From JAVBOO01 sp031550435 (GTDB lineage: Bacteria; Bacillota; Clostridia; Lachnospirales; WRAX01), in assembly GCA_031550435.1 (NCBI GenBank), contig JAVBOO010000023.1, positions 1 through 5,551 on the forward strand: DNA of 5,551 bases, given 5' to 3'. The position numbers and the translations under genes are program-made. Positions 1-5,404 of the stretch are shown here, piece after piece; positions within the stretch are counted from its first letter, which is position 1, and the number at the start of each line of letters is the position of its first letter. The notes below the pieces were generated by a model that was given only the letters and a program-made list of their open reading frames with translations, ran no database searches and was not told the origin of the DNA.

Positions 1-3
1 AAC

Positions 4-56
4 TAATGCGCCCCCGTTCCCGCATTAATTTCTTTAAACCCCAACTGGGGCTTAAA
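4..56. other. Two consecutive hairpin-forming inverted repeats, function unknown
   Basis: TAATGCG (4-10) is the exact complement of CGCATTA (21-27), with a 10-nt loop. TTTAAACCCC (33-42) pairs with GGGGCTTAAA (47-56) around an AACT loop, giving ten pairs including one G-U. No T-run follows either hairpin closely on either strand, so neither is a textbook terminator. On the minus strand a possible weak promoter (TTGTCA at 90-85, 16 nt, TAAATA at 68-63) points toward them, so they could lie in the leader of a gene beyond the left edge. That promoter is only a guess. No coding sequence is visible in bases 1-145. Confidence 0.4.
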
Positions 57-96
57 CGACTTTATTTACCGGGAAATAATGATTTGACAATGGTGC

Positions 97-138
97 AAAA
101 CCCGAATTTTTCGCAGCGTAGCGTAGAAAAACTTGCGG
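97..138 (-). terminator. Possible weak terminator after the LUD gene
   Basis: On the minus strand, shortly after the LUD stop codon, CCGCAAGTTTTTC (138-126) can pair with GAAAAATTCGG (112-102), with bulges in the 5' arm. TTTT (100-97) follows within two bases. The stem is imperfect and the T-run short, so read-through is plausible. It is placed correctly to end the transcript that carries the LUD gene. Confidence 0.3.
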
Positions 139-145
139 CAATGTT

Positions 146-733
146 CTAGTAACCTAAATTTTCGTTTATTATAAAAACATAGAAGTTCTTTATTCCGTTC
201 GGAGCCTTATCCAGGACACAGCTTACATTACACATGCGCTGCGGCGATGAACAATCTGTGCATACTCCCATCGAGCAAGGGGTTTTGAGTCCAAGCCTTT
301 TTGCGTTTAGCGGACATGCCGTTGACTTTATTCTGCTTACCGCGTCTTCAGCCGTTCCCGTCAGTTTATTTATACCGGCGAAAACGATAACCGTTTCGTG
401 CCCGAACATCAGAGACGCGATTCTATTGCCGGTACCGTCTATGTTTACAAGCGTTCCGTTCTCGGTTACCGCGTTTGCTCCGCTGAGATATACGGGGCAT
501 AAAGCCGCCTTTTTGTGAGCCTCGGCCTTATCTTCGGAACGCCAGTGCCAGTACGTGTTGTTTCCGTTTCGGACAAGTTCTTCGTAAATTCCAAGTTTTT
601 CAACCGTTACGGAACCTCCGATACCGACATCCGAGCTGCCTATTATCAAGAGAGCGGCTTTTTTTGCGTCTTCCGAGTTCTCAAAAAAAACGGCTTTAAA
701 ATTATTGCTTATAAGCTTTTGTATTATCTCCAT
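146..733 (-). CDS. Stand-alone LUD-domain (LutC/YkgG-like, formerly DUF162) protein with C-terminal Cys cluster
   Basis: This 195-aa cytoplasmic protein belongs to the LUD family. The family name comes from LutB/LutC, which take part in lactate oxidation, but the role of single-domain clostridial members is unproven. The signature SGANAVTENGTLVNIDGTGN spans about residues 84-103, with GIGGS at 37-41 as a probable early part of the fold. The C-terminal part has six cysteines (C140, C153, C158, C161, C168, C172). The cluster TPCSMGVCTDCSSP followed by C168 looks like an Fe-S or metal site; that is an inference. The ATG at 733 is supported by AGGGGGAG six bases upstream. It lies 71 bp downstream of the antiporter on the same strand with no clear terminator between, so it may share the riboswitch-controlled transcript. 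No LutA or LutB partner is visible. The family call is firm; the reaction is unknown. Confidence 0.88.
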   Translation of the reverse strand: MEIIQKLISNNFKAVFFENSEDAKKAALLIIGSSDVGIGGSVTVEKLGIYEELVRNGNNTYWHWRSEDKAEAHKKAALCPVYLSGANAVTENGTLVNIDGTGNRIASLMFGHETVIVFAGINKLTGTAEDAVSRIKSTACPLNAKRLGLKTPCSMGVCTDCSSPQRMCNVSCVLDKAPNGIKNFYVFIINENLGY

Positions 734-804
734 GACAGACTCCCCCTATCGCAGTACGGCTGTTATGATACTTTTTTTAACAGACGCCGGTTTAACGCCA
801 AGTG

Positions 805-1749
805 TTACACAAGGAATGTTATATAAACAAGATATACGATATAAATCGTTAAAAGTGCCGCACCCTGTAATTTATACACTTTTTTGCCTATAACGGTCGG
901 CACAACCGCAATAATCATAAGCAAAAGCGCGACGGGGATATCGGTAGTAACCGTTCCCTGGGAAACGCCCAGCTTTCCTCCCGATACGAACGAGCCTGTC
1001 GCCAGTATAATCGTTGCGTCCATGATATTGGCTCCGATTATGTTTCCTATGGACAGCGCGTTTTGCTTTTTAATAATTGCGGCTACCGATGTGACGATTT
1101 CCGGCAGTGATGTTCCGACCGCCACAACCGTCAAACCGATAACGGCCTCTGATATCCCGAAATGCAGCGCTATTTTCTGAGCGTTGTCAACAATAAGGTT
1201 CGAACCGAACACAATACCCGCCGCACCGGCGATAAACTTTGTCACATTAACTGCAATGTCTTTTTTGTCCGTCTTTTTTCTTGTCCTGTTCTCTGTGTCT
1301 TTTGAATAGCGGATGTTTACGAACATAGATACGCAGAATATGCCGAGCAAACCCGCAGCACCGAATACAGAAAGCGTCCCCGGCTTGCAGAAAATCCAAA
1401 GGGCGGCCGTCGCGGCTATCATTATTGTTCCCTTAATGCCGAAAAGCTTATCCCTGACTTTTCCCGATGAAAGCAGAGCAATCAGCGCAAACGCAATACC
1501 CAGATTCGCTATAAGCGAGCCTACCGCGTTTCCGATAGACAGGTCGTTGTGACCCTTCAGCGTTGCGATTAGGGATACAAAATATTCCGGAGAGGTTGTT
1601 GCGAAGCTGACAACGGTTGCGCCGATCACAGCCTTTGATATGCCTGAGACATCGGAAGTCCATTCCGCCGCGTCGACAAAGTAGTCGCCGCATTTGATAA
1701 TCAAAGCTATGCCAACAACAAATAACACAAACGCCAAAAAAATATCCAT
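805..1749 (-). CDS. CaCA-family Na+/Ca2+-type (probable Mn2+) cation antiporter, inner membrane
   Basis: This 314-aa protein of about ten hydrophobic helices has the two inverted alpha-repeats of the Ca2+/cation antiporter superfamily (relatives are E. coli YrbG and archaeal NCX_Mj). Repeat 1 runs from about G43 to N82 and contains TTSPE with E55. Repeat 2 runs from about G205 to D244 and contains the canonical GTSLPE with E217. E55/N82 and E217/D244 keep the 27-residue spacing of the NCX_Mj ion-binding pairs E54/N81 and E213/D240. The usual GTSLPE of repeat 1 is replaced by ATTSPE, and the serine of GSN in repeat 2 is A240. A basic loop (about 147-164, RKKTDKK) separates the halves. The start at 1749 is chosen because AGGAGG lies six bases upstream; the longer in-frame start at 1791 falls inside the terminator stem. 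The gene follows a yybP-ykoY riboswitch, so Mn2+ export is the likely role, though Ca2+ transport remains possible. Confidence 0.9.
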   Translation of the reverse strand: MDIFLAFVLFVVGIALIIKCGDYFVDAAEWTSDVSGISKAVIGATVVSFATTSPEYFVSLIATLKGHNDLSIGNAVGSLIANLGIAFALIALLSSGKVRDKLFGIKGTIMIAATAALWIFCKPGTLSVFGAAGLLGIFCVSMFVNIRYSKDTENRTRKKTDKKDIAVNVTKFIAGAAGIVFGSNLIVDNAQKIALHFGISEAVIGLTVVAVGTSLPEIVTSVAAIIKKQNALSIGNIIGANIMDATIILATGSFVSGGKLGVSQGTVTTDIPVALLLMIIAVVPTVIGKKVYKLQGAALLTIYIVYLVYITFLV

Positions 1750-1763
1750 GATTTTCCTCCTGC

Positions 1764-1835
1764 AAAAAAAAGACCATGTACCGCTTTTCAAGCGTCCGAA
1801 ATATTCTCAGACCTGTGAAAAGCGATACATGAGTC
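1764..1835 (-). terminator. Intrinsic terminator of the riboswitch expression platform
   Basis: On the minus strand ATGTATCGCTTTTCA (1830-1816) pairs with TGAAAAGCGGTACAT (1790-1776) over 15 positions with one wobble. A further GAC/GTC extension sits beyond a single-base bulge. A smaller hairpin (GTCTGA/TCGGAC) lies inside the loop. Eight consecutive T (1771-1764) follow after GGTC. The 5' arm includes CTCATGTAT, which is also the 3' strand of aptamer helix P1, so the two structures exclude each other. The ribosome binding site of the antiporter begins three bases after the T-run. Confidence 0.92.
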
Positions 1836-1950
1836 TCGTTTTAAGTAAAAAAACGGTTAGACCGCGATACTTATTACAAGCCGGACCAAAGGTCGGTATG
1901 TCGACTTGCAACGCACCTACAGCGTGCGCAAACTACTCCCTCACGAGTAT
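1826..1950 (-). promoter_or_regulatory. yybP-ykoY family (Mn2+-sensing) riboswitch aptamer
   Basis: The minus-strand leader carries the three conserved blocks of the yybP-ykoY motif in order: GGGAGUAG (1940-1933), GUCGACAUAC near 1904-1895, and ACGAGAC (1838-1832). Helix P1 forms from GUGAG (1944-1940) with CUCAU, with an outer AUAC/GUAU, separated by a UC bulge. A second helix GCGCAC/GUGCGU caps the first arm, and the other arm contains GACC-UUU-GGUC and AAGUA/UACUU pairings. Known members bind Mn2+ and switch expression on. Here the P1 3' strand is shared with the terminator, so metal binding should stabilise P1, block the terminator and allow transcription of the antiporter. The match is by eye against remembered consensus elements, but the order, spacing and platform all agree. 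Confidence 0.9.
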
Positions 1951-1959
1951 TGTCCGAGG

Positions 1960-1988
1960 AGTTTAACACAGCTGAAAAACATTGTCAA
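1960..1988 (-). promoter_or_regulatory. Housekeeping (sigma-A type) promoter for the riboswitch-antiporter transcript
   Basis: A perfect TTGACA -35 box (1988-1983) is followed by a 17-nt spacer and TAAACT (1965-1960). TG one base upstream of the -10 makes it an extended -10 element. Transcription would begin near 1953, only a few bases before the first strand of riboswitch helix P1, as expected for a dedicated promoter. Confidence 0.8.
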
Positions 1989-1990
1989 GC

Positions 1991-2009
1991 TATTACTTCG
2001 GCAGTAATA
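1991..2009. repeat. Perfect 7-bp inverted repeat abutting the -35 box
   Basis: TATTACT (1991-1997) and AGTAATA (2003-2009) are exact complements around five bases. The repeat sits just upstream of the TTGACA box and downstream of the M23 stop codon. It could be a protein operator for the antiporter promoter or part of the 3' end of the peptidase transcript. There is no immediate T-run, so it is not a convincing terminator. Confidence 0.45.
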
Positions 2010-2057
2010 AACGCCTGAATATCGCGCATGGTGTGTAAACCCGCGTCTAGCCGTTAA

Positions 2058-3098
2058 TCAGTCTATCGGTATACTGTTGACTGCCCTTGCCGGTTCAAAA
2101 TCGGCATCGACTTTTTTTACGGGCATCTTGTTCTTGTTTAAGAGCTCGACTATATTATAAAGATCTATCCAAATCTGGTTCACGCCGTCCTTTTGGCTCT
2201 CGTCAAATATCAGCTGCAACCCGAAATGCAAATGAGGTATTTTTATATTGTTCACGTTCTCGTTCGCACTGTAGCCGGACATTCCGAGGTAGCCGATTAC
2301 ATCACCGGCTTTAACGGTCATTCCCTCATAGAGCTTTGAATGGTACGGCTTATCTTTGCGCAAATGCGCATAGTAATAATAACGCTTTTTATCAAAACTT
2401 CGGATTCCGACACGCCAGCCGCCGAATCGGTTCCAGCCCAAAGCTTCGACATATCCGTCCTCCACGGCGACTATCGGCGTTCCTACGCTTCCAAGAAGGT
2501 CGTTGCCCTGATGCTTGCGCTTGTACCCGTATGACCTGCCGTCTCCGAAATCGTCGTAATGCCCGAAGCTGTACCCTTTGGCGACCGGAGAAAACACCTT
2601 CAGGCCGTACTTCTTCTCTAAAACCTCGTTTCCCGCTTCGTCGTTTGTGAGTTGCTCATACTCGCCGACAAAACCGCCCAAAACGGCGGAATAAGCTTTG
2701 TAATAATAGTCGTAAAGCTTCATACCCTCTGTCAGCTCACTGATTTTCATGCCTTCACCCAGTTTTTTCGCTGCGGCCTGTATGTCTGCCGTAACTTTCT
2801 TGGGGTTGCCCATGTTTCCCCAGTTTTTCGCCGAGCCGTATGCGAGCAGCTCAACCCAGTTGAGCGGAGTTTGAGAGTTATACGAGGCAATATCCAGCGC
2901 CATTGCTTTTTGAAGAACCTCAAGCGGAATATTGAAATCTACCCATTTTATATAATCTTCCGTGCCGTCTCCGTTTTCGGCGATAGCATATAAATAATCG
3001 TCCTCATACTCTGTTTCTTTTGCCAGGCATACGCTTTGGAAGAATAAGAAACAAACAAATGTAAAGATCGCCGTAGTTTTTAAGACAAGGTTTTTCAC
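2058..3098 (-). CDS. Secreted M23-family (LytM/LysM-endopeptidase type) peptidoglycan metallopeptidase
   Basis: This 346-aa exported protein probably cuts peptide cross-links in the cell wall. Residues 1-26 form a signal peptide (Lys2 and Lys7, hydrophobic core about 8-20, likely cleavage after CLA). There is no lipobox around C24. Residues about 50-150 form an uncharacterised helical region rich in Trp and Tyr. The M23 domain spans about 170-300: the zinc ligands are H196 and D200 in HQGND and H291 in HLHFG, and the catalytic histidines are H245 in YAHL and H289. All key residues are present, so the enzyme should be active. The start is GTG at 3098, preceded by AAGGGTGAT. No convincing promoter was found in the 189 bp upstream, so it may be read from the small Cys-rich gene or from a promoter I cannot recognise. 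The fold is certain; the exact bond cut and the physiological role (growth, division or sporulation) are not. Confidence 0.92.
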   Translation of the reverse strand: MKNLVLKTTAIFTFVCFLFFQSVCLAKETEYEDDYLYAIAENGDGTEDYIKWVDFNIPLEVLQKAMALDIASYNSQTPLNWVELLAYGSAKNWGNMGNPKKVTADIQAAAKKLGEGMKISELTEGMKLYDYYYKAYSAVLGGFVGEYEQLTNDEAGNEVLEKKYGLKVFSPVAKGYSFGHYDDFGDGRSYGYKRKHQGNDLLGSVGTPIVAVEDGYVEALGWNRFGGWRVGIRSFDKKRYYYYAHLRKDKPYHSKLYEGMTVKAGDVIGYLGMSGYSANENVNNIKIPHLHFGLQLIFDESQKDGVNQIWIDLYNIVELLNKNKMPVKKVDADFEPARAVNSIPID

Positions 3099-3287
3099 TT
3101 TTTATCACCCTTATTAAGTATGTGGAAAACCTGTCAGTAAATACGGGAATATTTTGGAGCATGTTCAAGAATTGCATTGCGTATTTTCAAGAAAATGAAA
3201 AATCGCAGTTTAAATATTTCCTTGAGTCTCCATAAAGCCGTATAGTCGTCTAAGCAAAATGCTCTCAAACGATGCCTATCTGTACAC

Positions 3288-3452
3288 TTAATTACTTATT
3301 CTAAATCTGTTATCCGCCTCTTTAAAATATGGGCAGCAAGCAATATTGTTTTTTAAGCTGCAATCCGCTTTGTTGTCGATTTCCAGCAAATTGTTCAGGC
3401 AGCATTGCCCTTCGTTCTGATAGAAACAGTTGCCCGTGCATACTATATTCAT
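3288..3452 (-). CDS. Small Cys-rich protein (54 aa), clostridial type, unknown function
   Basis: A 54-aa reading frame starts at ATG 3452, with GGGGGAT about seven bases upstream, and ends in TAA at 3288. Seven cysteines (C5, C9, C17, C18, C31, C39, C40) make up 13% of the protein. The arrangement is CxxxC, then CC, a lone Cys, and a final CCPYF motif near the C-terminus. This pattern resembles short Cys-rich proteins of clostridia, some carrying the misleading database label of hydroxymyristoyl-ACP dehydratase. They are far too short for that enzyme and probably bind zinc or an Fe-S cluster; that is an inference. A longer overlapping frame (3322-3525) on the same strand lacks a ribosome binding site and any plausible composition, so this frame is preferred. 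It lies 189 bp upstream of the peptidase. Confidence 0.75.
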   Translation of the reverse strand: MNIVCTGNCFYQNEGQCCLNNLLEIDNKADCSLKNNIACCPYFKEADNRFRISN

Positions 3453-3545
3453 AAATAATCCCCCGCTCGCTATTGATCCCCCTTATGTAGCCCTTGCTTT
3501 GAAGCCGAACAGTAAAATCTTGCATCGGTCAAAGCTGTACGACTG

Positions 3546-3578
3546 TATTATTAGCCTATAAACAAAAAGCTAATAATA
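3546..3578. repeat. Perfect 10-bp inverted repeat between the VOC and Cys-rich genes
   Basis: TATTATTAGC (3546-3555) and GCTAATAATA (3569-3578) are exact complements separated by 13 bases. The repeat lies about 70 bp downstream of the VOC stop and about 95 bp upstream of the Cys-rich start. It could be a terminator stem for the MBL-VOC transcript, although no T-run follows on the minus strand. It could also be an operator or leader hairpin for the Cys-rich gene. The rest of 3453-3653 shows no further gene. Confidence 0.5.
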
Positions 3579-3653
3579 ATTTTAAAGGCAAACTAACCAT
3601 TACAAGGGATATTTGTGTCAAGTCATCGAATAATACGACGGGAGTTATATGTC

Positions 3654-4034
3654 TCATTTTTTAACAGGCAAAATCTCTATCCAGTGATCGTCCGGGTCGC
3701 TGATGAAATAAAGTCCCATCGAATGGTTTTCATAGCATATCCACCCGTTTTCCCTGTGGTATTCTCTTATTTCGCCGTAATCTCCGGGCATTCTGACACA
3801 CAGATGCAGCTCGTTGTCGCCCGTATTATAGGGTCTGTCCCAATCCCGAAGCCACGTCAACTCCAGAGCAAAATTTGTGCTTCCGTCACCCAGAAACACA
3901 AGTATAAACGAGCCGTCATCTGCGACTTTTCTTCTGATTTCCTTCAGCCCGAGCGCCTTGTCGTAAAACTCCATGCTCTTTTCAAGATTAAAAACATTAA
4001 AGTTGTAATGGTCGAATACGCTTTTTATTTCCAT
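3654..4034 (-). CDS. VOC-superfamily (glyoxalase I-like) metalloenzyme
   Basis: This 126-aa cytoplasmic protein has the paired beta-alpha-beta-beta-beta fold of the vicinal oxygen chelate superfamily. Its length and layout match bacterial lactoylglutathione lyase. The four metal ligands of glyoxalase I appear in order: H9 (DHYNF), E58 (ALELTW), H77 (ELHLCV) and E120 (HWIEIL). They correspond to H5, E56, H74 and E122 of E. coli GloA. A metal-dependent isomerase or lyase on a thiol adduct of a reactive aldehyde such as methylglyoxal is therefore possible. Many clostridial relatives have other or unknown substrates, so no gene symbol is given. The ATG at 4034 lies inside the end of the upstream metallo-hydrolase gene (10-nt overlap), with AAGGGAG about ten bases before it, so the two are almost certainly co-transcribed and probably translationally coupled. 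Confidence 0.87.
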   Translation of the reverse strand: MEIKSVFDHYNFNVFNLEKSMEFYDKALGLKEIRRKVADDGSFILVFLGDGSTNFALELTWLRDWDRPYNTGDNELHLCVRMPGDYGEIREYHRENGWICYENHSMGLYFISDPDDHWIEILPVKK

Positions 4035-4732
4035 GTCACACTGTCTCCCTTATCGGTAATTTTAAAAAACGCGCAGTTATTTTCGCGGCATTTTTCTTTA
4101 AAAAATGCGGTTTTATCATATTCGGAGCCAAAATGCATCGGAACAAACAGCCCTGTCGGGATTTTTTTAATAAACTGTTCGGCACCAAGGCCGCAGTCTT
4201 GCCCGAGCCTCGGGTCTATCGGGAACATCAGCACATCAACGTTTTGTGTACCGTCTGCTATGGCCTCAAGCTCGGAAAGATAGAATTTTTCGCTTTCCTC
4301 TGACTCCTCTCTCGATGCTTCGTTTCTCCAGTGCCAATTATTGAGATCTCCGGCATGAAATAATGTTTTTCCCTCGGCGCTAACGCGGTATGAAACGCCT
4401 TCGTCTGTTGAGCCGAACGCTTTTACTTTTATCATTCCGTCGTCAAAGCAATCGAGCTTTCTCAGCGCGGTTATATTGTCGGGTTTTAGCTTGACCTTTT
4501 TGTAAACATCCTTGGAAACAATGTATTTACAGCTCCCGTCCCGCTTATCCCATTGGAAAATCTGCGGATTGTAGTGGTCGGCATGAAAATGCGAAACAAA
4601 AAAGTATATGGGTTTGTTCACAGATTTAACAAGCCGTTCTATCATTCCGTCGTCTATATAATAGTCAAAAATAAGCAAAGAATGCTCAAGCTCTATACTA
4701 AAGCAGCTGTGATAGTCATATGTTATTTTCAT
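4025..4732 (-). CDS. MBL-fold (metallo-beta-lactamase superfamily) hydrolase
   Basis: This 235-aa cytoplasmic protein has the dinuclear metal site of the MBL fold. HFHADH (H48, H50, D52, H53) follows a run of beta strands, HAGD supplies H126 and D129, and H200 lies in PMHFG near the C-terminus. The layout resembles the single-domain UlaG-like / Lactamase_B_3 branch rather than glyoxalase II or true beta-lactamases. A charged helical stretch rich in Glu (about 139-160) lies between the fourth and fifth motifs. The ATG at 4732 has AAGGAG six bases upstream. Its stop overlaps the start of the VOC gene. The pairing of an MBL hydrolase with a glyoxalase-like protein recalls glyoxalase I/II detoxification, but the MBL protein does not look like canonical GloB, so this link is only suggestive. 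The substrate is unknown. Confidence 0.9.
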   Translation of the reverse strand: MKITYDYHSCFSIELEHSLLIFDYYIDDGMIERLVKSVNKPIYFFVSHFHADHYNPQIFQWDKRDGSCKYIVSKDVYKKVKLKPDNITALRKLDCFDDGMIKVKAFGSTDEGVSYRVSAEGKTLFHAGDLNNWHWRNEASREESEESEKFYLSELEAIADGTQNVDVLMFPIDPRLGQDCGLGAEQFIKKIPTGLFVPMHFGSEYDKTAFFKEKCRENNCAFFKITDKGDSVTWK

Positions 4733-4836
4733 GACGGGCTCCTTCCCCAGTGCTATGCGGTGAAAATTTCATTTTACGGCGCACGGTGCAAATCACGAAA
4801 CGGGCAATGATTACTCTCGTAATGTGGGTTGTGCAA

Positions 4837-5079
4837 TTAGTGACGTTTATTCATTTTCCCATTACCATGCTTAAAATGCCCTGTCACTTTTGCCATTATG
4901 AGCTGAGCATCTTTGCCCTCTGCTTCTTTAATATCTACAATAAAATCTTCGGCCTTGCTGCCGCTTAGGATAGTAACTTGTTTTCCATGCCATGAAATAA
5001 AATTTTTTTTGTCTTTGGTAATTTTATATGTAAACACTTCTTCATCAAGCTTTCCTCTTTTATCAATAGGGTTTTCCAT
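4837..5079 (-). CDS. Conserved-looking 80-aa protein, unknown function
   Basis: This small, soluble, charged protein has no signal peptide, membrane segment or cysteine. It opens MENPIDKRGKLDEE, then has a strand-rich part with ISWHGKQVTILSG (about 28-40), a helical part (about 42-65) and a basic tail after TGHFKHGN (67-73). The composition and regular alternation look like a genuine folded protein, and it resembles short uncharacterised bacterial proteins, but I cannot name a family. The start at 5079 is chosen over 5130 because TAGGAG lies seven bases upstream and the longer version would run into the repeat region. A possible -10 (TATATT) sits just upstream of the ribosome binding site, but the -35 is poor. 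It is 104 bp upstream of the MBL gene on the same strand. A short stem (ATTAC-GAGA-GTAAT, 4809-4822) lies between them and lacks a T-run. Confidence 0.72.
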   Translation of the reverse strand: MENPIDKRGKLDEEVFTYKITKDKKNFISWHGKQVTILSGSKAEDFIVDIKEAEGKDAQLIMAKVTGHFKHGNGKMNKRH

Positions 5080-5120
5080 CCATCCGCTCCTATTCAAAAT
5101 ATAAATTCTCTTGGCAGAGC

Positions 5121-5197
5121 AGACAGCCATTGACCGCCCCTACTTTAAATTAATTTATGACGGTCGAAACTGTAGGGGCGCGCATTGCGCGTCCGTC
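5121..5197. repeat. Diverged copy of the head-to-head palindromic element
   Basis: The left half (5121-5143) ends in CCGCCCCTAC and the right half (5172-5197) starts with GTAGGGGCG and ends in CGTCCGTC. An AT-rich spacer containing GACGGTCGAA lies between them. The right half is identical to those of the two later copies; the left half and spacer have diverged. It starts about 40 bp upstream of the 80-aa gene and is outside the 177-bp tandem period. Confidence 0.8.
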
Positions 5198-5227
5198 TGA
5201 CCCTAACGGACGGCCCGGCTGCCGCAT

Positions 5228-5304
5228 CGGACGACCATTGGCCGCCCCTACTTAAATTGATTGATGACGGTCGAAGCTGTAGGGGCGCGCATTGCGCGTC
5301 CGTC
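5228..5304. repeat. Head-to-head palindromic element, copy in tandem unit 1
   Basis: Read outward from the spacer, the left motif is GTAGGGGCG-GCCAATGGC-CGTCCG on the minus strand (one substitution at 5232 in this copy). The right motif is GTAGGGGCG-CGCATTGCG-CGTCCGTC on the plus strand. The two therefore form a long imperfect inverted repeat, and each also contains its own short palindrome. No transposase and no clear target-site duplication are visible. Confidence 0.85.
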
Positions 5305-5404
5305 GTCAATTTATTACCCCTCAATAATATTCATCCTCGTTCCATTTTGCAGCGGACAGCCAATTGCCGCCTACAATTTAAAACGAACGGCCCGGCTGCC
5401 GCAT

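Noticed and set aside
234..518. Plus-strand frames opposite the LUD gene (234-518 and 515-826)
   Set aside because: They are antisense shadows of a gene with strong family signatures and show no domain or ribosome binding site.
1448..1777. 109-aa minus-strand frame within the antiporter gene
   Set aside because: It is a frame-shifted reading of the antiporter gene and its terminator; the Arg/Cys-rich product has no plausible fold.
1750..1791. N-terminal extension of the antiporter to the ATG at 1791
   Set aside because: That start lies in the terminator stem without a ribosome binding site; the ATG at 1749 has AGGAGG at ideal spacing.
2058..3098. Lipoprotein signal in the M23 protein around C24
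   Set aside because: The residues before the cysteine (Q-S-V) do not fit a lipobox; an ordinary signal peptidase I site after CLA fits better.
3105..3150. Possible sporulation-type -10 (CATACTTA) upstream of the M23 gene
   Set aside because: It would place the transcription start in or at the ribosome binding site and no matching -35 is at proper spacing.
3322..3525. 67-aa minus-strand frame beginning MQDFTV
   Set aside because: No ribosome binding site precedes it and it overlaps, in another frame, the Cys-rich 54-aa gene that has a good one and a coherent motif pattern.
3615..4283. 222-aa plus-strand open frame
   Set aside because: It runs antisense across the VOC gene and the end of the MBL gene, both of which have clear motifs and ribosome binding sites; it has no recognisable domain of its own.
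4809..4822. Short hairpin ATTAC-GAGA-GTAAT as terminator of the 80-aa gene
   Set aside because: The stem is only 5 bp and AT-rich with no T-run, too weak to call.
5080..5130. N-terminal extension of the 80-aa protein to the ATG at 5130
   Set aside because: The extension reads into the palindromic repeat and lacks a ribosome binding site; the ATG at 5079 has TAGGAG.
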